DNA of 64,000 nucleotides, from NCBI GenBank assembly GCA_933228675.1, contig OW121741.1:37787952-37851951 (forward strand), in the 5' to 3' direction. The stretch's first letter is position 1, and every line of letters starts with the position of its first letter. The notes under the pieces are model-generated. The model saw nothing but the letters and a program-made list of their open reading frames with translations. It was not told the origin of the DNA and searched no databases. Below, piece by piece: positions 23,880-35,808 of this stretch. Made by a program: the position numbers and the translations under genes. The DNA is from Stomorhina lunata. Its lineage: Eukaryota > Arthropoda > Insecta > Diptera > Rhiniidae.

Positions 23880-25440
23880 AATTTTTTTTGAAATCTCAAG
23901 GGGGCGTGACCCCTCCCACATAACTCATATATTAAAAATTACAAATATAGGTGACCGAGAGGCCCGATTTTTCTGAAATTTTGGCAGTATGTTAAGCTGT
24001 GACGGATGGATAAAATAGGCCAATTTTTTTTTTTGAAATCTCAAGTGGGCGTGACCCCTCCCATATAAGTCAAATATTGAAAATGACAAATATGGATGAC
24101 CGAGCTGCCCGATTTTTCTGAAATTTTCACAGTATGGTAAGGTGTGACCGGTGGTTAAAATAGGCAAGGTTCTTTTTTTAATTGTCAAGTGGGCGTGACC
24201 CCTCCCATATAAGTTAAATATTAAAAATGACAAATATAAATGACCGACCGGACCGATTTTTCTGAAATTTGTATAGTATGTCAAGGTGTGAACGGTGGAT
24301 AAAATAAGCAAGGTTCACTTTTGAAATCTTAAGTGGGCGTGACCCCTCCCATATAAGTCAAATATTGAAAATGACAAATATGGATGACCGAGCTAAAATT
24401 CAGACAATATGGTTTGGTGTGACCAGTGGATAAAATGGACAAGGTCTTTTTCCCAAATCTCAAGTGGGCGTGACCCCTCCCATAAAACTCATATATTAGA
24501 AATGACAAGTATAGATGATAGTAATTTAAGGTGTGACCGGTGGTTAAAATAGGCAAGGTACTTTTTTGAAATCTTAAGTGGGCGTGACCTCTCCCATATA
24601 AGTCAAATATTGAAACTGACAAATATGGATGACCGAGCTGCCCGATTTTTCTGAAATTTTTACAGTATGGTAAGGTGTGACCGGTGGATAAAATAGGCAA
24701 GGTTTTTTTTGAAATCTGAATTGGGCATGACCCTCCCATATAAGTCAAATATTAAAAATTTTAAATTTGGACGACCCTGCAGACCGATTTTTCCGAAATT
24801 TTTACAGTATGTTAAGGTGTGACGGATAAAATAGGCCAGATTTTTTTTGACATCTCAAGTAGGCGTGACCCCTCCCATATAAGTCAAATATTGAAAATGA
24901 CAAATATGGATGACCGAGATGCCCGATTTTTCTGAAATTTTCACAGTATGGTAAAGTGTGACCGGTGGTTAAAATAGGCAAGGTTTTTTTTAAATCTGAA
25001 GTGATAAGTCAAATATTAAAAATTACAAATATGGACGACCCTGCAGACCGATTTTTTCGAAATTTTTACAGTATGGTAAGGTGTGACAGGTGTTAAAATA
25101 GGCAAGGTTCTTTTTTGAAATCTTAAGTGGGCGTGACCTCTCCCATATAAGTCAAATATTGAAAATGAGAAATATGGATGACCGATGCCCGATTTTTCTG
25201 AAATTTTCACAGTATGGTAAAGTGTGACCGGTGGTTAAAATAGGCAAGGTTTTTTTTTTAAATCTCAAATGAGCATGACCCTCCCATATAAGTCAAATAT
25301 TAAAAATAACAAATATGCACGACCCTGCAAACCAATTTTTCCGAAATTTTAAATTTCGACAGTATGTTAAGGTGTGATCTAAAGTGGGCGTGACCCCTCC
25401 AATAAGTCAAATATAAAAATTACAAATATGGATGATCAAA
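23880..25440 (+). repeat. about 145-bp tandem satellite inside Helitron H3
   Basis: Roughly eleven units, each with AGTGGGCGTGACCCCTCCCA, ATAAGTCAAATATTGAAAAT, a GATGACCGAGCTGCCCGATT-like block and AGTATGGTAAGGTGTGACCG. Spacing is mostly 140-146 bp with some shortened units. The CDS-like frames on the minus strand at 23925-24311 and 24329-24748 are repeat translations without stops, not genes. Confidence 0.9.
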
Positions 25441-25747
25441 ACGATTTAACCAAATTAATTATAGTTTTAAATGTGGATATTTTCATACTATAGGATAGTT
25501 TTTCGTTTTTTGAATTTTTTGAAAATGGACCAAGGAGGACCTGGGAATCGAAAAATGGGGATAAATTTCCCGTTTTCTTTAAAATTGCATCACTTTAGAA
25601 CTTCTGGACCAATCAGGACATTTTTTTTTTTGTTTTCTTTAGTCCAAGTTAGGATTCCACATAAAGAAAAATTTACAATGTATACTTTTACGCCCACTTT
25701 TTTTCATTTATCTAAAATCGGAAAACGGCTGCATGGATTGGAAATAT

Positions 25748-26060
25748 GATTAATGTTTGATAATAGCTTGACTGAGGATTGTTTGAAGATTTGTCATGAT
25801 TATTTGATGGTTGTTTGACGATTGTTTGACAGTTGTTTAATAATTGATAGACTGATGACTGTTTGAAGATTTTTAAAAATTGTTTGGTAATTGATTCACG
25901 ATTAACTGGCGATTTTATGACGGTACTTTGATGATTTTTTGTCGATTGTTTGATGGTTGATTGATGATTGACTGACGACTGTTCTATAATTTTTTTATGA
26001 TTGTTCGATAATTGTTTCACGATTAGCTGACTATTTGACGATTGTTTGATAATCTATAAA
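25748..26060 (+). repeat. degenerate GATTGTTTGA short tandem repeat
   Basis: Imperfect 10-mer-type repeats (GATTGTTTGA, GACTGTTTGAAG, GATTATTTGATG) fill about 300 bp near the 3' end of Helitron H3. Confidence 0.75.
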
Positions 26061-27280
26061 TATAAAAAAATATTAGCGTCTGTGTTGTATGCTGTTTGAC
26101 ATGTATGGGCCCATTGCAAGCAAACATTCATTTGCAGTACTGCCAATCACTAAAGTCAATTAAATACATATGCAAATACATTCATAAGGGATTCAGGTAA
26201 AAAATTAATAAAAAACATTTCATAATGTTCATTTTTAAAGAAATAGTTAACACAGCAATAAGTAAAAATCTTTTACTATCAGCCCGGGCAACGCCGGGTA
26301 CAAACAGCTAGTTGTTTTATAATTAAAATAGTTTTTTAAATGATTTTTGAATTTTAAGACCTTAAATATTACCTTCTGTAAAAAAAATTTGGAAAACTAA
26401 CTCATGGTAATGAAAAAATACCACCATGATTTAATTTTGATTATGTTGGATACCAAACGCAGTTCTGATTGGTCTTAACTTATCTGGGTCATCCTTCATC
26501 TCAACTGCGGACACTGACCTCCTCGTGGTATCACCCAGCTAATGTAGTGAGCTAATATGTACCGAGAGTTGTCCCATAAGACCGATAAAAATGGGGTAGG
26601 ACGACGGGCTAGTAACCCTCTCTTGGAAAAAATAATTACTATGAAGAGGATAAAATTAGAATTAAAATGTTCCAATACCTAATGGTAGAAGAGGGCGTCC
26701 GAAACTTCCATGGAAAAACCAAGTAGAGAAACATTTTACAAAGCTTGGCTTATATTTAAAATTGGAGAATATTCGCATAAGATCGAAGTCTATGGAATTC
26801 CAAAATATGCTCGGACTTTGACCTTAACAGGTTGTAACTATAGGCCATTTAAGTAAGTAAGTAAGTTTTTAAGTTTTAAAATAATTAAAAAAAAACTTTA
26901 TTTTAAAATCGTATAGAAATATTTTTCTAAAAATAACAACAAAGCAAAAAAAGCAGGGAAAAACAAAGTTATTGTTACATGATTTTGGATCTAAAAATAA
27001 AAATTGTATATATTAATTATAAGCTGCTAAGTTTTCAACATTTGAAGTAGCTCAGTGGAAGAGTCTCCGCCTAGCAGTCGTAGGGGTCTGGGTACGAGCC
27101 CCCATGGGGTCATAAAAAAAATTTTGTATTTCGTTTAAATATATATTAAAAAAAAAAAAAACAACAACAAAAAAAGTTGTTGTTGTTGTTTTCCAATTGC
27201 TTACCCAAGTCATTACTTTTCTGCAATTGGTAAGTACTTGCCTCCAATGACATCCCCATGTCAATGGAATGACTTAAACA

Positions 27281-28667
27281 GTGCTGATGTATGTAACGCA
27301 TACACTCAGGAAATTATTACAGTAACTGATTGTATGTTGTTTAGGAAATTTTCGGTTATGTTGTTTTCAAATGAATATTCAATTAAATTTATATGAAAAT
27401 TGATTTTTAACATATTTATACATTTGTTTAAAAAACAACCTACAAAAAAATACTGAAAATCCGTAACATTTGAAAATATCAGTTGTTTAGTTTTTATAAA
27501 TTTTTTCAATTATTGTATCAAATATAATCCGTATTTGTTTAATTATTGGTTTTCCTTAAGTATCTTAGGTTTGCCTACTGAAGAAACTTTTTATAATACT
27601 GGCCGCCTATCACGGAGTATGGCCTAAGCAAACAACAAGCTTTGTTTTGTCTGTTTGGTTTTTTGATGCCTTAAACGATATATCCTTTTTATGGTTTCGT
27701 CTTTTATGTTACGTTAATCACAAAAACAAATGAAAATTGTCAGTTTTACGGAAATTTTACGTAGTTTTTTAAGATTCAATTTTTTAAAAACAAATGAAAA
27801 TTTCCGTTTTTTATACTAAAAATGTAGTTTAAATTTTTGTCAGTAATTTTTTTGAAAACAACTGAATATTCTGTTTTTAAAACTGAAAATGTAGTTTAAA
27901 TATTTGTCAGTTAAATTTTAATGAAATATTTATTGAATTTGAATGAAAAATCAGTTGACCGGTTTTTAAATGAATATTCATTCATTTCAAATTACATTTT
28001 AAGTTAATTTTACTTACATAATATTCTGAGTGTACAAATATTTGTCTTAGACCCACCTTTTCGTATACCAATAGGGTTACAATCACTTTCCGTTCGTCTG
28101 GCTGGCTGGACCCCCATGTAAACCTTGTAATCAAACTACAGGTCGCAATTGTAAAGATAATTTGATGAAATTTAGCACAAATCGTTTTTTTTTTTGATAA
28201 TGGGACCATGGCTATTGAAATTCGTCAAAATCGGTACATTATTATGGTACCTCCTATAAGTCCCACTTCCCGGAATTGATATATTGGCCACAAATATCAA
28301 TATTCATGAAATTTAAAACAAATACTGCTTATGTAAACCAAATTTTGTTGAAATTGGTCCAAATTTGACTACAGCTCTCATACAAACTCTTCTATCAAAA
28401 TGCACTAAATGAGACAAAAATCACTAAAACGCTCGTAAATCTAAAGATAATGAGAATTTTAAGTTAATTTTTTTTTCGAGATAATCGGTCCATTTGACCC
28501 TAGCTCTCATATAAGTCCAAATTACGGAAACAGCTTAAATAAATAAGTTTTGAAAAAATGTTTGTATGATGGCAAAATTCAGCAGATATTTGTCTTTATA
28601 CAGATAACATTTGACCTTAGTGGTGAAGGGATGGTCGGGATTGACCGACTGTAGCACTTTCTTACAT
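27281..28667 (-). repeat. GGAC-microsatellite repeat, reverse copy with a nested MITE
   Basis: Reads in reverse from GTGCTGATGTATGTAACGCA to the start motif GTAAGAAAGTGCTACAGTCGG at about 28667. A CACTCAGG MITE interrupts it at 27303-28032; other copies show the uninterrupted AACGCATAGAAATATTTG. Its outermost end is missing where it meets the CCCAG element. Confidence 0.8.
27303..28032 (+). mobile_element. CACTCAGG MITE, copy B1
   Basis: 730 bp with imperfect inverted ends CACTCAGGAAATTATTACAG / inverse of CACTCAGAATATTATGTAAG, flanked by TA on both sides. The TA duplication is supported by comparison with uninterrupted copies of the host repeat. Near-identical copies: 45567-46282, 52646-53374, 55636-57199 (with two further insertions), and a 24-bp stub at 63396. 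Non-coding; Tc1/mariner-type by target site (inference). Confidence 0.9.
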
Positions 28668-29356
28668 GTTTTTTTTTTCTAATCTTATGTACGTATTTGC
28701 CCTTTGTATTATAACTAGTCTGAAGATTATCGTCTTACATAAACATCATCTTTTATTTTGGTTATTTAAGATCTTGTTTATGTATGAAGATATGATAAGA
28801 TGAGCTACCTACCACATTAAATTCAGAATTTAAGTAAATTCACAGGAGTTTAAGTAAACAAAAATTGTCCAAATATTTTCCATACAAAACCTTAAAAAAT
28901 TCCATTTTCTTCAAAATATTTATATGTATACGACTATATATATACTCAATGTTTGTACTAGCAAAATAGTCCAATTTGTTTGCACACTAGACTTAGGTAT
29001 ATAACTAATATAAGCCCAATGATAAGATTTATTTTGCCTTCTTGTGCTTTTGGCTAATATAGTATAAATTACATTATATTGTATAAAAACATTTTGGAAA
29101 GAAATATAATATGTTTGTATTATAAAAACAATAGAAAAAGGCTAGAGGGCAAAATCAAAAAAAAAAATCATAAATTATGATAACTTCAAAATTTACTCTT
29201 AAAGTTTGAATACAAAAAACTTAATATAACAACTTCTTAATTTCATATTGTGGGATAATAAAAACTTTAAGGTTAAAGCTTAAAGTTTAAAGATATACTT
29301 TACATTTTTTGGTCAAGCTTTAATCCTATTTATTTTTTTCGCTATTTGTTTCTTTT
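28668..29356. other. AT-rich stretch, nothing recognised
   Basis: No repeats or frames of interest beyond poly-A runs. Confidence 0.5.
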
Positions 29357-29410
29357 CAGGGCTGCCAGATTTAGGGTTTCGGCCCCAAAGTTGGGGATAT
29401 TCAATCTTAA

Positions 29411-31213
29411 CAAGTAAGAGTGTTATATTCGGCTGTGCCGAATCTTATATACCCACCATCAAGTTGTGTTAAATTTAGAAACATATCTCATATATCTACA
29501 AGGCTGTAGCAAATTCAAAACGTGGACCAAATTAAAAAAAAAGTTGTTACGCTACTTGATATTGTTGGTAAAATATTTGGAATAACTTCGGTTGCAGTAG
29601 CTTTATAGTTCAACATTCAAAAGTGTGTAAGTGGTTTCCCTAGTAATTATTTACTTTGAAAAAATTCGTTATCGTAACCGGGTATGGTTTTACATTAATA
29701 AGTTGTTAAATACTTTTCGTTTAGCTTAATATTAAGTTAAGATAAAGAAGTTGATAGTAATACGACAGGTCCATATATTTTGTTAGGAGTTCCTAATGCA
29801 TCTACCATATACATAATCTTAATATGCTGCTTGTACCTCCGAATCTTTTTGATTGTAGATATAAAAAAGGGGATGTAATATAAATATATAAGAATTATAG
29901 CCAAATGTTGACCGATTGTAACAAAATTTCACGCACTGGCTGGGCACGCACACAGGGCTTATTCTTGCAAAATTTAGTGGCAATAGCTGTCACAGTTTCT
30001 AATTTAATAGCTTTTAACTGGTCCTTGCTAAACATTTTTTGGTTTCCGGGAGTGTTTTTTATATGAGAGTTATAGTCAAATATGTACCGATTTCTATAAA
30101 ATTTGATATACTGACCAATAGTTGTATAAAACTTCTCCATACTAAATTTAGTCGTCTATTACAATTGTACTCAATTTATCAGAATTCATGTGTTTCCCGG
30201 GGCGGGGTTATATGGGAGCTCTAACTAAATGTGCACCGATTTCGCCCATTTTCAGCATACAACTTTTGCTACATATCAGAAATACTTTTGTAAAATTTTG
30301 TCGCTCTAGCTTTTGTAGTTAAGGAGCTGTCGCGATTTTATCTGACGGACAGACGGACATAAATGTCCTTTTCTTTTTGATTTTTGTGTTTCTGTAAGTT
30401 TTTTATATGGGAGCTATGGTCAAACGGTGACCGATTGTAACAAAATTTTGCACACCGGCTGGCATTCCTTTTGTAAAATTTTGTTACTGTAGCCCTTTCA
30501 GTTAAGGCGCTATCGCGCTTTTATCTAGCGGACAGACGGACATAAACCCCCTTTTCTTTTTGTATTTTTGTGTTTCCGTAAGTTTTTTATATGGGAGCTA
30601 TGGTCAAATGGTGACCGATTGTGACAAAATTTTGCACACTGGCTGGTATTCACATAAGACTTATTTGTGCTAAATTTGGTGACCAAAGCTATTACATTTT
30701 AGCATTTATTGGCATTTAAGTGAATTTCAGGTGGAATTTAGGCTGTTTCCGTATGTTTTTTATATGGGAGCTATGGTTAAATGTGAACCGATTTCGATGA
30801 AATTTTATATGCTGCCTAGTGCTTATGGAAAACTTCTAGATACTAAATTTTGTCATCATAGCTATTATAATTTGTCAGTTATTAGCAAATAAGCGACTAG
30901 CCTAGACGAGGTTATACGGGAGCTATGGTCAAATGTTAACCGATTTTGCCCAATTTCAATACCAAAATTTTCTCATAAATGAAGAATGTTTTTGCTAAGT
31001 TTTAGTGAGCTAGCTCCTTTCGTTTAGGCGTTATCGTGATTTCAACAGACAGACAGACAGACGGACAGACAGACGGACATCGCTCAATCGTCTTAGAATT
31101 TCATAAGGATTCAGAATATATATCGTTTTTGATTTTTGAGCCAATATTAAGGAAATTACAAACGGAATGACAATCTCAATATACCCCCCATTCTTTTTGA
31201 TGGTGGGTATAAA
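29411..31213 (+). repeat. GACA-microsatellite interspersed repeat (related to the GGAC family)
   Basis: Begins AAGTAAGAGTGTTATATTCG with TGCCGAATCTTATATACCCA, ends CTTTTTGATGGTGGGTATAA. It contains four diverged modules of about 200 bp with ATATGGGAGCTATGGTCAAA and CACACTGGCTGG, and a CAGACAGACAGACGGACATC microsatellite at about 31042-31082. No stable coding frame. A remnant of the same terminus lies near 38995-39050. Confidence 0.8.
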
Positions 31214-31574
31214 AAGGAAGCAAAATTTGATTTGGGTCTTGGGGATTTTGTTGGGGATTCACTCAAATTTATTGGAGATTTTTTGGGGAAATCTTAACTT
31301 TGTTAATTTAAAACTTCTTATTTTGTTAATAAAGGAAATCATTTTGCAAAAAAGGATGATTCGTTTCTTGATATAAAAATTGCATCCGATTATGGTTCAG
31401 AATTCGAAAGCTGTCAAGTCAAGAAAGATACATTTAAAAATTAATTGTTTAAATTATAAAAAAAATATTAAATGAAATGGTATTACTTAAAAAGTTTTCC
31501 TGTTGTGTATTGCACTAAGAATCCCAATTTGTTACAATTATTTATTATTGTAATAAATAGTTTTTTGATAAAAT

Positions 31575-31700
31575 CAAAAGAATGTTGGTGGGGAAACCTT
31601 TCCTCGACGCGTTTCGATGGTTGGTTAGGCCATCTCATCAGGAGGATTATCCCTAATTCTAGACAGAGCGAAAACCACACATTATGTATAATTTAAGGGA
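31575..31700. other. GC-richer island with CGACGCGTTTCG
   Basis: Inside the hAT-like element, a patch containing CCTCGACGCGTTTCGATGG and GGCCATCTCATCAGGAGGAT stands out in composition. GAAACGCGTCGAGG-type phrases are common in invertebrate retroelement ends, so it may be a scrap of another element; I cannot name it. Confidence 0.3.
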
Positions 31701-32033
31701 CTGAATAAATACGAATTATTATTATAGTGTCCAACAAATATCAACATAAAGCCAAGATTATCATCAGAACAGAAACACACAAACATTTTTCAGTTTTATC
31801 ATTTCTTTATTTCCCACGGTATTACGTTTACCAGATAATTTAAATATTTTCAAGCAACAAATACTTTGACATGGAAAAATGTATAAGCCCAATATCTTAA
31901 CCTAAATTCAGTGAAGCTAATAAAGAATTGAACAATTGAAAAACACGAAAACATAATAACAAAATTTGTTGTCAAGAATTTAAACCGACAATTAATATGT
32001 TAACAAATTTAATTCCAAAAAGTTAGTGCTATT

Positions 32034-32235
32034 TCACACACATCAGATTTTCTTGATCAGTTTTTCTTTGACATTTCTTATGAATATGCATTCACGTTCA
32101 TTTTATTTTCTTCAAATTTTACACAAATTTTAATAATTTTCTTAAACTTGTTATCATTTCAATTTCATCATTTTTTTCTCATACAAACTTAAGACTTGAG
32201 CCAAACTTGACTGGTGTGAAAGTAGACTTTTATTT
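32034..32235 (+). repeat. TTTCACAC repeat (family D), copy 1
   Basis: About 200 bp from TTTCACACACATCAG to GACTGGTGTGAAA, a short terminal inverted repeat. Shared internal blocks: TTTTCTTCAAATTT, CATACAAACTTAAGACTTGA. Other copies: 55232-55445, 58640-58835, 59600-59783. Confidence 0.6.
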
Positions 32236-32491
32236 AGTTTAACTTAACTAATTCTCAAGAAATGATGATGATAAAGTTTACGAAATATTTACTAAATTTC
32301 TAATATTTTATTATTTAAATTTGTAATGACTGCAAGCATACAAAACTATTTTCATGTTAAAAAAAAATCAATCTCTTCATTTAATTGAATAAAAAAATGT
32401 AAGCAAATACGCTTTCTTATGAATTGGGGATTTTTGGGGCTAAGATTTTTAAAATTTGGGGATATTGACCAAAAAGTATCTGGCAGCCCTG

Positions 32492-32957
32492 TCTCCTTTC
32501 GCTAAGTAGAAATATATTTCTTATATATTAATTCTGTGTGAAACATGTTTCTAGTTAAAAACACAGATAATTTGAAATTTAAATCAAAGAAAATTGAATA
32601 GGAGTAAAAAAAGCAATTTAATATAAAAGCTACTTGATGAACTACGAACCATGAAGAACCTTTACTTGAGGTACTTGCAAACATTAACCCAAAATCATTT
32701 CAATCAGTGACGAGGGTAAAGGACGCAAACAGTGTTTAACCACTAGCAGAGGAAATGCATCATCTTGGGCATACAAATTATATCCACAGCGTTCCGCCAA
32801 ACAAATTCCATTCATTGAATTTAAGCAGCCAAGTACTTGGCAAACACCTGAAGCACTGAAACTTAAATAATTAAACTAAGAAGGTAAAAAAGAAAAAAAA
32901 GAAAACATTCGACAAGTAAAATAATGAGATGGAAGAAGAATTGATAAAATACTTAAA
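32492..32957. other. AT-rich stretch, nothing recognised
   Basis: No frames or repeats recognised. Confidence 0.45.
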
Positions 32958-33092
32958 AATACAAACTAAATACGTATGAGGTTTTTTATAAATTTCAGAA
33001 TTTATGGTAAAATAAATCAGCCTTTCAGTAGAGCTGTCATCATATACTGAGCAATAACGAGATATTCAGGTATTAATCAAGTAAATAAAAAA

Positions 33093-33894
33093 ACAAGTAA
33101 GAAAGCACTATAGTCAGTCAAGCCCGACCATACGATACCCTTCACCACTAAGGTCAAAGGTGTTATTTTTCCTGTATAAAGACGAATATTTGCTAAATTT
33201 TGCCATCATACAAACATTTTCTCAAGACTTATATACTCAACCTGTTACCGTCATTTGGACTTATATGAGAGCTAGGGTCAAATGTGGATTCGATTATCTC
33301 GAAATTTGGCAAATTGATTACAGTTGTTACAAAAATTATGTATGCAAAAAATATGCTCAAAATTTTCATTATCTTTAGATTTACGAGCGTTTTAGTGAAT
33401 TTTTGTCTCATTTAGTGCGTTTTTAAAGAAAAGTTTGTATGGGAGCACTGGTCAAATGTGGACAGATTTCAACGAAATTTGGTGCAATGATTAAGGTTTG
33501 CATAAGCAGTATTTGTTTTAAATTTCATGAAAAAATATTGATATTTGTGGCCAATATATCAATTCCGGGAAGTGGGACCTATGGGAGGTACCAGAAATAA
33601 TGGATCGATTTTGACCAATTTCAATAGCCATGGTCCCATTATCAAAAAAATTATCTGTGCCAAATTTCATCAAATTATCTTTAGAATTGCGACCTGTAGT
33701 TTGATTACAAGGTTTACATGGGGGTCCAGCCAGCCAGCCAGACGGACGGACGGACGGACATCGCTAAATCGACTCAGAAAGTGATTCTAAGCCTATTGGT
33801 ATACTAAAAGGTGGGTCTAAGACAAATATTTCTGTGTTACAAACATCAGCACAAACTTATAATACCCTTTCCACCTATGGTGGTGAAGGGTATA
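33093..33894 (+). repeat. GGAC-microsatellite repeat, tandem copy a
   Basis: Full-length member of the family at 538-1330: AAGTAAGAAAGC start, GACGGACGGACGGACGGACA microsatellite near 33740-33759, GGTGGTGAAGGGTATA end. Confidence 0.85.
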
Positions 33895-34029
33895 AATACA
33901 AACTAAATACGTATGAAGATTTTTATAAATTTCAGAATTTATGGTAAAATAAATCAGCCTTTCAGTAGAGCTGTCATCATATACTGAGCAATAACGATAT
34001 ATTCAGGTATTAATCAAGTAAATAAAAAA

Positions 34030-34833
34030 ACAAGTAAGAAAGCACTATAGTCAGTCAAGCCCGACCATACGATACCCTTCACCACTAAGGTCAAAGGTGT
34101 TATTTTTCCTGTATAAAGACGAATATTTGCTAAATTTTGCCATCATACAAACATTTTCTCAAGACTTATATACTCAACCTGTTTCCGTCATTTGGACTTA
34201 TATGAGAGCTAGGGTCAAATGTGGATTCGATTATCTCGAAATTTGGCAAATTGATTACAGTTGTTACAAAAATTATGTATGCAAAAAATATGCTCAAAAT
34301 TTTCATTATCTTTAGATTTACGAGCGTTTTAGTGAATTTTTGTCTCATTTAGTGCGTTTTTAAAGAAAAGTTTGTATGGGAGCAATGGTCAAATGTGGAC
34401 AGATTTCAACGAAATTTGGTACAATGATTAAGGTTTACATAAGCAGTATTTGTTTTAAATTTCATGAAAAAATATTGATATTTGTGGCCAATATATTAAT
34501 TCCGGGAAGTGGGACCTATGGGAGGTACCAGAAATAATGGATCGATTTTGACCAATTTCAATAGCCATGGTCCCATTATTAAAAAAATTATCTGCGCCAA
34601 ATTTCATCAAATTATCTTTAGAATTGCGATCTGTAGTTTGATTACAAGGTTTAAATACATGGGGGTCCAGCCAGCCAGCCAGACGGACGGACGGACATCG
34701 CTTAATCGACTCAGAAAGTGATTCTAAGCCTATTGGTATACTAAAAGGTGGGTCTAAGACAAATATTTCCATGCGTTACAAACATCAGCACAAACTTATA
34801 ATACCCTTTCCACCTATGGTGGTGAAGGGTATA
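34030..34833 (+). repeat. GGAC-microsatellite repeat, tandem copy b
   Basis: Nearly identical to copy a, with a few substitutions, a shorter microsatellite and a 4-5 bp insertion before ACATGGGGG. The high identity fits recent tandem duplication. Confidence 0.85.
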
Positions 34834-34975
34834 AATACAAACTAAATACGTATGAAGATTTTTATAAATTTCAGAATTTATTTTAAAATAAATCAGCCTT
34901 TCAGTAGAGCTGTCATCATATGTTGAGCAATAATAAGATATTCAGGTATTAATCAATTAAATAAAAAAAACAATA

Positions 34976-35555
34976 CCTACATCTATTTACCATCATTCAT
35001 TTTATTATCTGACCATTGTGTAGCTTTACTTCAATATTGAACTCAATGATGCAAATGGGTTGAATCCTGCAATGAAATAATTTGACCTATATTTATATGT
35101 AATTTTTCCTACACCAAAAAAGTGGGAAAAGTATATTCGGTGTGACCTAATGTAACGTATAGATAATTTAACCTGACAATCAACTTTATATATACCAATT
35201 TTATTAAAATTTATAAATAATTGATAGACACTGTATTATAACTGTACCAAAATTAAACGTAATCGGTCTATATTTATTAGTACCTCCAATCGATTTTAGA
35301 TTCCGCTGCCTCAAAATAATTACATTATACCCGGAAATTAAACACATATACGAGTACATCTCTTCTAATCTCTACTAAAAAAAAAAACTTATTAATGTTT
35401 TTCTCCTGTGGGGTATAATATAGCCGGTCTTGACCGATTATTATTTTTACTGGTATATTATAAATTTATGCAATTTAAGAATACCATATACTTAAACACT
35501 TGCATAAAAGGATTATAATGTTAATTCCTTAACTTGAAATAAATTATCCTTAACA
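34976..35555. other. AT-rich stretch
   Basis: No coding sequence. GGGGTATAATATAGCCGGTCTTGACC at 35409-35434 resembles the reverse of a GGAC/GACA-repeat terminus and may be a remnant. Confidence 0.4.
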
Positions 35556-35808
35556 TAGTTTTAACAAATTGAAATAAACACAAAAAAAAACAATTTTAAT
35601 TGAAGACAAATACAATATAAATAAAATGGATTTAATTTGTGTTATAAAATTTAATATAATATTTAAGATATCTCTTTGTAGTCAAAATGCATTTTTCAAT
35701 GTTATACGAAGGGTGTCGGGTTTATGTCGAGAAAAGGCAATATCGGTTTTATTATCTGGTTCATCAGTTACCAGATAATAGAACCGATATTGCCTTTTCT
35801 TGACATAA
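35556..35808 (+). repeat. 253-bp direct repeat, left copy, ending in a large hairpin
   Basis: Matches 37114-37365 almost base for base. Its last 85 bp are an inverted repeat with about 35-bp arms: TATGTCGAGAAAAGGC at 35723 pairs with the inverse ending at 35807, around an 11-bp loop TTCATCAGTTA. A CCCAG element follows immediately. Confidence 0.92.

Larger units (their letters stand above)
18886..26311 (+). mobile_element. large non-autonomous Helitron H3 (7.4 kb) carrying internal satellite arrays
   Basis: It starts TCTATATATATAAAACTC after an A and ends with the hairpin CCCGG-GCAACG-CCGGG (26283-26298), nine bases, then CTAG followed by T. This is a textbook Helitron end. The inserted-into CCCAG element, compared with its five relatives, confirms both junctions. 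The 5' 120 bp hold a GACT microsatellite and a CATCGCACAGCCCAAACGG block. The rest is mostly tandem repeats (listed separately). I see no Rep/helicase sequence; frames of 90-140 codons here arise from the repeats. Confidence 0.88.
18711..27280 (-). mobile_element. CCCAG-family element, copy 6 (reverse), split by Helitron H3
   Basis: The right end CCAGCAAAACTTTGG is at 18711, the element is interrupted at 18885/26312 by Helitron H3, and resumes with TGTTTTATAATTAAAATAG. Its RTE-like tail is in sense here (about 26690-26860), including CAGGTTGTAAC, GGCCATTTAAGTAAGTAAGT. The tRNA-like module is at about 27042-27110 (plus). The far (5') end is lost: after GACTTAAACA at 27280 the sequence changes to the GGAC repeat. 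Confidence 0.85.
29357..32491. mobile_element. hAT-like element with CAGGGCTGCCAGAT inverted ends
   Basis: Left end CAGGGCTGCCAGAT (29357) and right end ATCTGGCAGCCCTG (32491) are exact inverses over 14 bp, and both subterminal regions contain CCCCAAA...TTGGGGATATT blocks. Flanking octamers TTTCTTTT and TCTCCTTT match at six of eight positions, compatible with an aged 8-bp duplication as for hAT elements. No transposase seen. It has been invaded by a GACA repeat (29411-31213) and a TTTCACAC repeat (32034-32235). Class assignment is inference. Confidence 0.6.
32958..34975 (+). repeat. tandem array: flank - GGAC repeat - flank - GGAC repeat - flank
   Basis: A ~135-bp single-type flank (starting AATACAAACTAAATACGTAT and ending AATCAAGTAAATAAAAAAAC) occurs at 32958, 33895 and 34834. 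Between successive flanks sits one full GGAC repeat. Periods are 937 and 939 bp and the units are near-identical by eye. The third flank continues into unrelated sequence (AATACCTACATC) where the element would start. Confidence 0.92.

Noticed and set aside
23925..24748. Minus-strand frames of 128 and 139 codons with repeated SFSIFDLYGRGHAHLRFQK
   Set aside because: They are translations of the 145-bp satellite in Helitron H3; the repeated peptide follows the DNA period and frames break wherever unit length changes.
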